This document shows positions 7,912-14,860 of a DNA stretch of 45,707 nucleotides, in pieces. Every line of letters starts with the position of its first letter. The stretch's first letter is position 1. The stretch spans positions 1-45,707 of the forward strand of contig CAIQWJ010000045.1 of NCBI GenBank assembly GCA_903875575.1. Direction: 5' to 3'. The position numbers were made by a program, and so were the translations under genes. The notes beneath the pieces are model-generated. The model was not told where the DNA came from. It saw only the letters and a program-made list of their open reading frames with translations, and did no database searches. The DNA is from an uncultured Acidobacteriia bacterium. Lineage in GTDB: Bacteria > Acidobacteriota > Terriglobia > Bryobacterales > Bryobacteraceae.

Positions 7912-8646
7912 TCAGGGAAGAGTTCGGAGGGCCGGCATGGCCTTGTTACGCCTGGCGCGGGCTGCCATGTGGAAGAGATAGCCGGTGGTCAAGGCAAGAG
8001 GGAGGGTTAGGGCGGCGGCGACTGCGGGGCGGATCTGCAGTAGGGGGTCGGTGGTTTGTATTAAGAGGCGAGTGCCGGTAAAGAGGGAGACTGCACCGAT
8101 CCCGGTTAGCAGGCCCCGAGAAGTGAATTTCGCTTCGAGAGCGGCGCAGATCAGGCCGAGGATTGCGAGCAGGACGCCGTACCAGGCCAGCGGGAAGATC
8201 GATAACGATGCAAGGCCAAGGAGGAGCAACATTGCGCCGGCGGCGCCGGGCAGAACCAGGCCGGGGGCGCAGAACTCCGCGTAGATGGAGATCAGGCCGA
8301 GTACGATCAGGAGCAGCGCAATCTCGGGGTATTCGATGGCGGAGAGGATGCGCTGGCGGAGGGTGGGGATGAAGAGTTGACGAACGGGGTCAATGGGGGT
8401 GAATCGAACCGGGACGGGCGAGTGGGAAATGAGGGTGGCCATTTCGCGAGAAAGTCCGGGCAATTCAGCCTGCGTTTGGAGGCTCACCACGACCGAATCG
8501 GCATGGTGGGCATTGGCGTCGGCGAGTGCAGAGGATAAGATTTCGAGGCTGATGGGGCGAAGAATGCCGGTGAATTTGACCTGGAGAGTGCGCGCCTGGA
8601 GGGTGCCGAGAGAGAGGGCCGCGAAGATGAAAAGAGAGACGCGCAA
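7912..8646 (-). CDS. Short NfeD-like membrane protein
   Basis: A 244-residue protein with a signal peptide (1-18), a short alpha/beta segment related to the start of the ClpP-like domain of NfeD1b (about 20-85), then four hydrophobic helices containing the NfeD signature PEIALLLIVLG...YAEFCAPG (about 107-200). Full NfeD1b proteins have about 430 residues and a Ser/Lys protease site. Here the middle of the protease domain, with the Ser and Lys, is absent, so this copy should be proteolytically inactive. The start is TTG: TGA lies three codons upstream and the signal peptide begins right at the TTG. NfeD proteins usually pair with stomatin/SPFH proteins; none is nearby. Confidence 0.72.
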   Translation of the reverse strand: MRVSLFIFAALSLGTLQARTLQVKFTGILRPISLEILSSALADANAHHADSVVVSLQTQAELPGLSREMATLISHSPVPVRFTPIDPVRQLFIPTLRQRILSAIEYPEIALLLIVLGLISIYAEFCAPGLVLPGAAGAMLLLLGLASLSIFPLAWYGVLLAILGLICAALEAKFTSRGLLTGIGAVSLFTGTRLLIQTTDPLLQIRPAVAAALTLPLALTTGYLFHMAARARRNKAMPALRTLP

Positions 8647-8654
8647 ACGCTTTC

Positions 8655-8660
8655 ACTATA
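8655..8660 (-). promoter_or_regulatory. Putative -10 element (TATAGT) of nfeD, leaderless layout
   Basis: On the minus strand TATAGT ends 8 nt before the TTG start at 8646, so the mRNA would begin at or near the start codon. This supports the TTG as the true start. Confidence 0.4.
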
Positions 8661-8772
8661 GCGTCATATATCGCGTGACAGGGGTCAGGGCTGTGTTTGC
8701 CGCGCGGGCCGGGAATGAAGCATTTATGGGGCAGATAAAGCGTTTCTTCGCGAAATTGTAATACCGAGGGAT

Positions 8773-8778
8773 TATAAT
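8773..8778 (+). promoter_or_regulatory. Putative -10 element (TATAAT) of the DUF2934 gene
   Basis: A perfect TATAAT lies 17 nt before the ATG at 8796, giving a leader of about 11 nt. No good -35 is visible. Confidence 0.4.
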
Positions 8779-8795
8779 GGAATTTCAATCCCTTT

Positions 8796-9113
8796 ATGCC
8801 CAAGAAAACCACCGCTATTGAAACGGTGGCCGCCGTTGCTCCGCGCGTCACAAAACCGAAGGCTCCCCGCAAGACCGCCGCTACCGAAGTTACCGCCGCT
8901 CCGCGCGTGAAGAGCGTTAAGCACAGCAAGGCCAGCGTCCCTGTTGCCGTTGTGGAAGTGTCCGCGCCTGAAGTGGTTGCGGCAGCGCCCGTGAATGCAA
9001 CCGAACAGATTGCGAAGATTGCCTACGGCTACTTTGAAGCCCGCGGCTACCAGCATGGTTTCGCCGAACAGGATTGGCTGCGCGCCGAACAGGAATATTT
9101 GGGGCGGGCGTAA
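8796..9113 (+). CDS. DUF2934-domain protein
   Basis: A 105-residue protein in two parts. Residues 1-65 are low-complexity, rich in Lys, Ala, Pro, Thr and Val (basic, histone-H1-like in composition). Residues 68-105 match the DUF2934 motif: I-x-x-x-AYG-Y-x-x-x-x-G-x-x-x-G-x-x-x-x-DW-x-x-AE. The function of DUF2934 is unknown; such proteins are common in Acidobacteriota and often have a similar Lys/Ala-rich tail. DNA binding by the basic part is a guess from composition. It converges on lexA. Confidence 0.8.
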   Translation: MPKKTTAIETVAAVAPRVTKPKAPRKTAATEVTAAPRVKSVKHSKASVPVAVVEVSAPEVVAAAPVNATEQIAKIAYGYFEARGYQHGFAEQDWLRAEQEYLGRA

Positions 9114-9202
9114 TTCCGTTCGTCAGTTTGTTGAGGAGCGGGCGGAAACGCCTGCCCTCAACACCCTAAACACTTGCTCCGGGCAGGAATGCCAGGATAG
9201 GT

Positions 9203-9224
9203 CGCTCCCTTGCGGTCGCGGCTT
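9203..9224. repeat. 22-bp intergenic repeat, copy 1
   Basis: Begins CGCTCCCTTGCGGTCGC and is identical over 22 bp to 20534-20555; similarity continues for about 20 bp downstream (ending CGGCAG in both). The core folds as a GC hairpin around TCCCTT. It lies in the convergent gap between the DUF2934 gene and lexA, so it may serve as a two-way transcription stop. Confidence 0.7.
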
Positions 9225-9255
9225 TCTATCGTGACGGCAGTGTGGCTACATCGGC

Positions 9256-9879
9256 TCAGTATTTGCGCAGCACTGCCAGTAGACGGCCGTTAATTGCCAC
9301 CTGACTGGCCGGGACACGAATGGGACTCATCGCCTCATTCGCCGGCTGCAGGCGGATCATGTTGCCGGGTTCGCGGTAGAAGCGCTTCAGCGTGCTTTCC
9401 GTACCATCCACAAGCGCCACCACGATCTGACCGTCGCTGGCATCGCTGGTGCGTTCGACCAGAATCATGTCGCCATCGCAGATGTGATCTTCCACCATGG
9501 AATTGCCGCGGACGCGAAGGGCATAGGTTTCCTTACGCCCGACGAAATCTGCAAAGGTCACGGATTCGTTGGTTTCGAAGGCCTGAATGGGCTGGCCGGC
9601 GGCGATGCTGCCGTAAACCGGCACTTCCAGCGAGGCGGAGAACTTGTTGCGGCTCTGTTCCTGCACGTAACGCGGGGCCACTTCCACGGAGCGGCTCTGA
9701 TTCGCGTTGCGGGAGAGGTAATTCTTCTTCGCCAGGGCCGAGATGTGCTTGTGAACGGTGGCGATGGAAGAGAGCTTCAGGCCTTTGGCGATCTCTTCGT
9801 AGCTGGGATTGTAGCCATTTTCGACCTGGTAGCCAGCGATGAAGTCCAGTACATCCTTCTGTCTGCGAGTCAGGGCCAT
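9256..9879 (-). CDS. lexA: SOS-response repressor LexA
   Basis: A 207-residue LexA repressor. The N-terminal winged helix (residues 1-65, MALTRRQKDVLDFI...) binds SOS boxes; the C-terminal S24 domain cleaves itself when RecA filaments form. The cleavage site Ala94-Gly95, the nucleophile Ser127 (RGNSM) and the general base Lys165 (STLKRF) are all present. The frame stays open 64 codons further upstream, but the conserved N-terminus and the promoter at 9889-9918 fix the start at 9879. I found no SOS box I would defend here or before recN. It is divergent from the CHASE2 kinase gene. Confidence 0.96.
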   Translation of the reverse strand: MALTRRQKDVLDFIAGYQVENGYNPSYEEIAKGLKLSSIATVHKHISALAKKNYLSRNANQSRSVEVAPRYVQEQSRNKFSASLEVPVYGSIAAGQPIQAFETNESVTFADFVGRKETYALRVRGNSMVEDHICDGDMILVERTSDASDGQIVVALVDGTESTLKRFYREPGNMIRLQPANEAMSPIRVPASQVAINGRLLAVLRKY

Positions 9880-9888
9880 ATTGACGTT

Positions 9889-9918
9889 ATTGTAGGCGAA
9901 CAAAAGGTGAAATTGCAA
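9889..9918 (-). promoter_or_regulatory. Putative lexA promoter, leaderless layout
   Basis: On the minus strand TTGCAA (9918-9913) and TACAAT (9894-9889) are 18 bp apart. The -10 ends 9 nt before the lexA ATG, and no Shine-Dalgarno is present, so the transcript is likely leaderless or nearly so. Confidence 0.55.
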
Positions 9919-9981
9919 GTGAAATCGGCGAGGGCTGCGGTTTTGGTGCCGTATGGGCAACGAGATGGCAGGAAACGCCGC

Positions 9982-9987
9982 TATACT
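9982..9987 (+). promoter_or_regulatory. Putative -10 element (TATACT) of the CHASE2 kinase gene
   Basis: TATACT lies 13 nt before the ATG at 10001. A transcript from here would start near 9994, excluding the in-frame ATG at 9953 and favouring 10001. Confidence 0.35.
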
Positions 9988-10000
9988 CGTGAGCGGAACA

Positions 10001-11824
10001 ATGCAGCAGCGGAAAGCCCATGCCGTGCTGGCGGCGCTGATGATGGTGTGCGCTCTGGCGGGCCTGACCATGAGTTGGACCGCGTTGGGCAGGCAGTTCG
10101 ATACCTCCGCCTACGATTACCTGTTCCGCCTGGAGACGCCGGCGGCGTGGCAGCCTGAGTCCATCATTTTGGCGCTCGATGAAGAGACGCTGACGAAGTA
10201 CGGCGGACTTACTGGCATGCGGGCGGCGCTGGCGGATGGGCTGGAGAAGATTCGGGCGGTTTCGCCTGCCGCTATCGCGGTGGATCTGATTCTGCCGGAT
10301 GCAAGCCCTGCGGACGATCAGTTGGAGGCCGGGTTCGCTCAGGCTCATAATCTGGTGCTCTCCTGCGATCTGCTGCCGAATGGAACGTGGGAAGATCCGA
10401 TTGAGCGATTTCGGAAACATGCGGTTGCCGTGGGAGAGGTGCATGCGGAACTGGACAAGTTCGACGCGGTGAGCCGCGCGTTGCCGCTGGAACGCGCTGC
10501 GGCGCATGACCGGCGCTGGGCGCTGGCGCTCGAAACCTTTGTGGCGGTGAACGGCGGGGCGCAGATTGTGGAATCGCCACAAGATCTGTCGGTGGGCGGG
10601 ACGAGGATTCCTTCGACCGATGCCGACGGGCGTTTGATGCGGATTCGTTATACGCCTCCCGTGATGAACGGGATTCCGCGGGTTTCCATTGCGGAACTGG
10701 ATCGTCACCCGGCACTGGCTTCGCGCTTTCGCGGCAAAGTGGTTTTTGCGGGAGTCACGGCGCAGACGGTGAGCGACCGGTGGATGACGCCGTATTCGAA
10801 CAGCGTGGCGATGCCGGGAATTGAGTTCCATGCCAACGCGTACGAGACGATTGCGCGGAAGATGTTTTTGGTGGATGCGCCGCTGACCGCCGTGGTGGCG
10901 GTGTGTTTCATGGTGGCAGGGGCGGCCGGGTTGGCGTTTTTGTTTGGGGCCGGCTGGCCTTCCAATCTGGCGGCGGCGTTCGTGTTCGCGATTTCGCAAA
11001 TGATTCCGGCGCTGGCATTCGCGCGCGGCACCGTTTGGCCGTGGATGCCGGGCACGTTAACAGCGGTGCTGGGGATTGCGGCTGCGGCGGCGTGGAGACA
11101 CCTGATCGTGAGACGTGAACTGGCTTTTGCGGAGAACGAGAAGACGCGGTATCAGAGGTCAATGCAGTTCGCGATTCATGAGTTGCGAACGCCGCTGACC
11201 GCAATCCAGGGATCGAGCGAACTGATCAGCCGTTACGGGACCATGCCGGAAGCGAAGCGGAAGCAGATGGCCGATCTGATTAACGCGGAATCGAAGCGGC
11301 TGGCGCGGATGATCGAGACGTTTCTCAGCGTGGAGAAGCTGTCGGCTGGTCAGATGGAGATGAAGCAGGAACGGTTCAGCCTGGCCGAGGTTGTGAGGCG
11401 TTGCATGGAGCGGGCGAAGCCGCTGGCCGACGCAAAGCGCATTGCGATCGCCGGGGAAACGCTCCCGGAGGGCGACGTCACGGGCGACCGTGAGTTAATG
11501 GAATACGCGGTTTACAATCTGCTCACGAATGCGATTAAGTATTCGCCGGGAGGATCTCAGGTGAGCGTGTTCGGTGATTCGGGGAAGAATGAAGTGCGAC
11601 TCTCCGTGCAGGATCAGGGTATAGGGATGGATAAGAAAGAAGTGAGCCGCATCTTCGAGAAGTTTTACCGGACGAAGCGCGCCGAGCAATCGGGCGAGGC
11701 GGGGACGGGCATCGGGCTCTCAATTGTGGAGCAGATTGTGGCGCAGCATGGCGGTACGATTCATGTGGAATCCGAGCCCGGCAAGGGGTCCAGGTTCACA
11801 CTGGTATTGAAACAGGCTCTATGA
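10001..11824 (+). CDS. CHASE2-domain sensor histidine kinase
   Basis: A membrane histidine kinase. From the ATG at 10001 it has an N-terminal membrane helix, an extracytoplasmic CHASE2 sensor domain (about residues 30-280), three membrane helices in a row (about 290-375, as usual after CHASE2), a HisKA dimerisation domain with phosphorylated His in FAIHELRTP (codon at 11177) and a HATPase_c domain with N, G1 (DQGIGM) and G2 (GTGIGLSI) boxes. The ligand is unknown. Its stop overlaps the ATG of the response regulator (ATGA, 11821-11824), so the two form one system. The frame could also start at 9953 (623 residues), adding 16 residues with no support. Confidence 0.92.
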   Translation: MQQRKAHAVLAALMMVCALAGLTMSWTALGRQFDTSAYDYLFRLETPAAWQPESIILALDEETLTKYGGLTGMRAALADGLEKIRAVSPAAIAVDLILPDASPADDQLEAGFAQAHNLVLSCDLLPNGTWEDPIERFRKHAVAVGEVHAELDKFDAVSRALPLERAAAHDRRWALALETFVAVNGGAQIVESPQDLSVGGTRIPSTDADGRLMRIRYTPPVMNGIPRVSIAELDRHPALASRFRGKVVFAGVTAQTVSDRWMTPYSNSVAMPGIEFHANAYETIARKMFLVDAPLTAVVAVCFMVAGAAGLAFLFGAGWPSNLAAAFVFAISQMIPALAFARGTVWPWMPGTLTAVLGIAAAAAWRHLIVRRELAFAENEKTRYQRSMQFAIHELRTPLTAIQGSSELISRYGTMPEAKRKQMADLINAESKRLARMIETFLSVEKLSAGQMEMKQERFSLAEVVRRCMERAKPLADAKRIAIAGETLPEGDVTGDRELMEYAVYNLLTNAIKYSPGGSQVSVFGDSGKNEVRLSVQDQGIGMDKKEVSRIFEKFYRTKRAEQSGEAGTGIGLSIVEQIVAQHGGTIHVESEPGKGSRFTLVLKQAL

Positions 11825-13143
11825 CAGAAACAGCCGGCGAAAAGATCCTCCTGGTGGAGGACGACCCATCGGTCCGCACGACCATCGTGACCTTTCTTGA
11901 GATGGAAGGCTTTGAGGTGGAGGCGTACTCCAACACGCACGATGCGATTGAGAGGCTCGCGCATGGCGGGTGTCGGCTGGTGATCTCCGATATCTATATA
12001 GACGATCGCACGGGCATCGATATTCTGCAGGCGGCGAAGAAGCAGGATGCCGATTGCGCGGTGATTCTGATGACGGCGCGGGGCACGATGGAGACCGTGA
12101 TGGCTGCCACGCGTGGCGGGTCATTCGACTATCTGGCGAAGCCGTTCGAACTGGATACGCTGCTGGAAGCGGTGAAGCGGGCCATTGCGGCGCGCACGCC
12201 GGACGACGATGAAGTGGAAGCGGAAGATCTGCCCGAGAGCGAGATGATTGGCAGTTCCTCCGGGATGGTGGAGATCTACAAAACGGTTTCGCGCGTGGCG
12301 CCGACAGATGCCACGGTGGTGATCCTGGGCGAGACGGGTACGGGCAAAGAACTGATTGCGCGGATGATTCATCGCAACAGCGACCGGGCGCAATTTCCGT
12401 TTGTGCCGGTGGATTGCGGGGCGATTCCGCCGACGCTGCTGGAGAGCGAATTGTTTGGCGCGATGCGCGGGGCTTTTACGGGTGCCGACAGGGACCGGAT
12501 CGGCGTGTTTGAGGCGGCGAATCGTGGGACGGTGTTTCTGGATGAGATTGGCGATATCGACGCCGCGTTTCAGGTGAAGCTGCTGCGCTTCCTCCAGGAG
12601 CGCGAGGTGCGGCCGGTGGGTTCGCCGCGCGCGAAGGTGGTGGATGTTCGGGTGGTGGTGGCGACGAACCGCGACCTGCAGAAGATGGTGGAAGAGGGCA
12701 AGTTCCGCGAGGATTTGTGGCATCGTTTAAACGTGGTGCGGCTTGCGCTGCCGCCGCTGCGGGAGCGTCGGGTGGATGTTCCGCTGCTGGCGCATTACTT
12801 TCTCAATAAGTACAATGCGCGGTATTCGCGGCATGTGAAGATGACGGACTCCGGGCTGCGGGAGTTGAATAATTTCACGTGGCCGGGTAATGTGCGGCAG
12901 TTGCAGCATCTGATTGAGCGGCTGACGATACTGGCGCCGAACGATCGCATTGACGCGGAATCGGTGCAGGATGCGATTGCGGCGATGGATACGAAGTCCG
13001 GCGGCGAGACTCTGGCGGAGACGGAAATGGATCAGATTCGGCGGGTGCTGGCGGCTACCGGTGGAAACAAGAGCCGCGCGGCGCAGGTGCTGGGGATTGA
13101 GCGGAAGACGCTGTATCGCAAGCTGGAGCGGATGAAGATTTAG
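11821..13143 (+). CDS. NtrC-family sigma-54 response regulator
   Basis: A 440-residue transcription activator: receiver domain (about 8-120) with phospho-acceptor Asp57 and Lys107 region (LAKPFE), AAA+ sigma-54 activation domain (about 140-365) with Walker A GETGTGK at 170-176, the sigma-54-contacting GAFTGA at 217-222 and Walker B VFLDEIGD, and a C-terminal Fis-type helix-turn-helix (about 395-440). When phosphorylated by the CHASE2 kinase it should open sigma-54 promoters. It is translationally coupled to the kinase. The target genes are not evident; I saw no -24/-12 promoter I could support in the window. Confidence 0.95.
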   Translation: MTETAGEKILLVEDDPSVRTTIVTFLEMEGFEVEAYSNTHDAIERLAHGGCRLVISDIYIDDRTGIDILQAAKKQDADCAVILMTARGTMETVMAATRGGSFDYLAKPFELDTLLEAVKRAIAARTPDDDEVEAEDLPESEMIGSSSGMVEIYKTVSRVAPTDATVVILGETGTGKELIARMIHRNSDRAQFPFVPVDCGAIPPTLLESELFGAMRGAFTGADRDRIGVFEAANRGTVFLDEIGDIDAAFQVKLLRFLQEREVRPVGSPRAKVVDVRVVVATNRDLQKMVEEGKFREDLWHRLNVVRLALPPLRERRVDVPLLAHYFLNKYNARYSRHVKMTDSGLRELNNFTWPGNVRQLQHLIERLTILAPNDRIDAESVQDAIAAMDTKSGGETLAETEMDQIRRVLAATGGNKSRAAQVLGIERKTLYRKLERMKI

Positions 13144-13196
13144 CCTGGGTGCGGCTTATTCAGTTTTCGGGTGAGCCGATTTCGAACACACGCTGA

Positions 13197-13355
13197 TACG
13201 GAGTCACGGTACGTCTACCAGGCGAGACGGCTGGTCTTCGTTTGTTGGCGGTGGTCCTGACGGAACGCAACGAGATGATTCGTGTGATTACAGCCTACGA
13301 TTTGGACGCGGGCCAGAAGGGGGACTATCTTGAGCATCGCCTGCGAGAAAGTTGA
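13197..13355 (+). pseudogene. 5'-truncated toxin of a toxin-antitoxin pair
   Basis: An open stretch of 52 codons after an in-frame TGA, with no start codon of normal type, ending 7 nt before the antitoxin ATG. Its C-terminal part (LLAVVLTERNEMIRVITAYD, then DAGQKGDYLEHR) resembles the C-terminal strand and helix of BrnT/DUF4258-like RNase toxins. The N-terminal half of such a toxin is missing: only 53 bp separate the stretch from the upstream gene and none of the frames there supply it. Toxin-before-antitoxin order with a short gap fits this type of operon. Likely a dead toxin; homology is from pattern only. Confidence 0.55.
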
Positions 13356-13362
13356 AAGAAAA

Positions 13363-13677
13363 ATGGAAAAACGCAAAGCAAAACAGCTGTCCGTTCCGCA
13401 GTTTGCAAGCGAGCAGGACGAAGCTAAGTGGTGGTCCAGCACCGAGGGGCGCACATTTCTGAGGCAGCGATCATCGGCGCAGTCCGCAACTGGATCGGTC
13501 GTTTCGAAACTGGTATCACAAGTGTCCCGCGCTGGCAGCGTGCAGATTGCGTTACGCCTACCCACCCCGGATCTTGCGAAAGCGCGGACGATAGCTGAAC
13601 GCAAGGGGATTGGTTACCAGACTTTGCTGAAAATGCTGGTGCATGAGGGCTTGCAGCGCGCGGAAAACCAGGGATGA
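13363..13677 (+). CDS. CopG-type antitoxin (orphan)
   Basis: A 104-residue protein from the ATG at 13363; the frame is open to a TTG at 13330 but that would overlap the toxin remnant. The N-terminal half (LPVPQF-like: LSVPQFASEQDEAKWWSS) and the C-terminal ribbon-helix-helix (VQIALRLPTPDLAKARTIAE, then GYQTLLKMLVHEGLQ) match the CopG_antitoxin family that partners BrnT-like toxins. RHH antitoxins bind toxin and repress their own operon. With the toxin truncated it may still act as a repressor or anti-addiction factor, or be a remnant. Confidence 0.75.
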   Translation: MEKRKAKQLSVPQFASEQDEAKWWSSTEGRTFLRQRSSAQSATGSVVSKLVSQVSRAGSVQIALRLPTPDLAKARTIAERKGIGYQTLLKMLVHEGLQRAENQG

Positions 13678-13859
13678 AGGTTGGGCGCAGGCGACGCCAA
13701 TCCGCTGGTTGACTCAACCTTTCGGCGTCGATCGTGAGACACGCTTATCTGTGTCGGCCGATGAGCTGAACAGGGATTTACCATGCTTCCGGTGTCAAGG
13801 CCGGAGGACTTTCAGACGTGCTCCGCGTTTCTGTCGCGCACCGCGGAACTGACATGGGC

Positions 13860-13889
13860 ATGACATGCCGAGGGGCGTCCCCTTAGAAT
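13860..13889 (+). promoter_or_regulatory. Putative promoter of the TIM-barrel gene, leaderless layout
   Basis: ATGACA (13860-13865) and TAGAAT (13884-13889) are 18 bp apart; the -10 ends 7 nt before the ATG at 13897, so transcription should begin at the start codon. Confidence 0.5.
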
Positions 13890-13896
13890 ATTAGCT

Positions 13897-14751
13897 ATGT
13901 CTGCAATTCAGATTGGCGCGATCACCGACGAGTTTTCTACCGATATCGCGGTAGCCGTGGAAGCGATGCGCGAGATCGGCATGACTGGCGCGGAACTGCG
14001 TATGGTCAATGGCAAGAACATCATGGATCTCACGGACGCGGAACTGGATGCCGCGCTGGCGGTGGTCCGGGGCGCGGGGATGAGCGTGGTGTCGATTGCG
14101 TCGCCGCTGCTGAAGTGCACGCTGCCGGATGCGCCGCCGATTGATGAACGCTTTCAGCAGGACGTGTTCGCGGCGAAACATACGTTTGAAGACCAGGCGA
14201 AGCTGGCGGAGCGCGCTTTTGAGATTGCGAAAAGGTCCGGCGCGAAGATTGTGCGGGTGTTTTCGTATTGGCGGGTGACGGAGCCTTCGGCCGTGTTCGA
14301 ACGCGTGGTGGACGCGTTGCAGGAGCTATCGGACCGGGCGGCGGAGCATGGGCTCATTATCGGGATTGAGAACGAGCACGCCTGCAATATTGCGACGGCG
14401 CAGGACACGGCGCGGGTGCTGGCGGCGGTGGATCACGAGAATCTGAAGGTGGTGTGGGATCCGGCGAACGCGTACGTGTCTGGTGAAGAGCCGTTCCCCA
14501 AGGGGTACCAGGTGCTGGAAGCGCGGCGGATTGCGCATTTGCATGCAAAGGACTGTACGCTCACGGGGCATAAGCCAAACTGGTGTCCGCTGGGTGAAGG
14601 GGCGATTGACTGGAAGGGACAGTTTGCGGCGCTTAAGGAAGACGGGTACCGCGGGTATGTCCATCTGGAGACGCATTGGGCGGGGCCGGGCGGGAACAAG
14701 CTGGAAGGCAGTACGATCTGCGGCCGGAATCTGAAAAAGATGCTGGGGTAA
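13897..14751 (+). CDS. Sugar phosphate isomerase/epimerase-family protein
   Basis: A 284-residue xylose-isomerase-like TIM barrel. Metal-ligand positions of the family are visible: Glu in GIENEH, Asp in VVWDPANAY, His in AHLHAKD and Glu in VHLETH. Family members isomerise or epimerise sugars and inositol derivatives, or act as keto-sugar lyases. It has no signal peptide, so it is cytoplasmic. Its neighbours (antitoxin upstream, TonB receptor downstream) give no substrate. The fold and metal site are secure, the reaction is not. Confidence 0.85.
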   Translation: MSAIQIGAITDEFSTDIAVAVEAMREIGMTGAELRMVNGKNIMDLTDAELDAALAVVRGAGMSVVSIASPLLKCTLPDAPPIDERFQQDVFAAKHTFEDQAKLAERAFEIAKRSGAKIVRVFSYWRVTEPSAVFERVVDALQELSDRAAEHGLIIGIENEHACNIATAQDTARVLAAVDHENLKVVWDPANAYVSGEEPFPKGYQVLEARRIAHLHAKDCTLTGHKPNWCPLGEGAIDWKGQFAALKEDGYRGYVHLETHWAGPGGNKLEGSTICGRNLKKMLG

Positions 14752-14769
14752 AGCGGGCGCAGCCGGAGT

Positions 14770-14799
14770 TTGCGGCCAACTGTAATTCCTTTCTATTAT
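14770..14799 (+). promoter_or_regulatory. Putative promoter of the TonB-receptor gene
   Basis: TTGCGG (14770-14775) and TATTAT (14794-14799) are 18 bp apart, upstream of AGGGAG (14841-14846) and the ATG at 14861, in a locally AT-rich stretch. Confidence 0.35.
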
Positions 14800-14860
14800 T
14801 TACATTCTGAAGCAGAGCGTTTAAGCTCAGACCAATCCGCAGGGAGTGGTCCAAAGACTA

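Noticed and set aside
9880-10000. Search for an SOS box before lexA and before recN.
   Set aside because: A gapped GTTA/GAAC pair near 9887-9902 has the wrong spacing for the known GTTC-type boxes and is not found before recN.
9256-10071. A longer LexA of 271 residues.
   Set aside because: The extra 64 residues cross the lexA promoter and the divergent kinase start and match nothing; LexA begins at the conserved MALTRRQKDVL.
13678-13896. Possible small gene or RNA between the antitoxin and the TIM-barrel gene.
   Set aside because: Frames are short and lack start signals or family motifs; apart from the promoter at 13860-13889 I see nothing.
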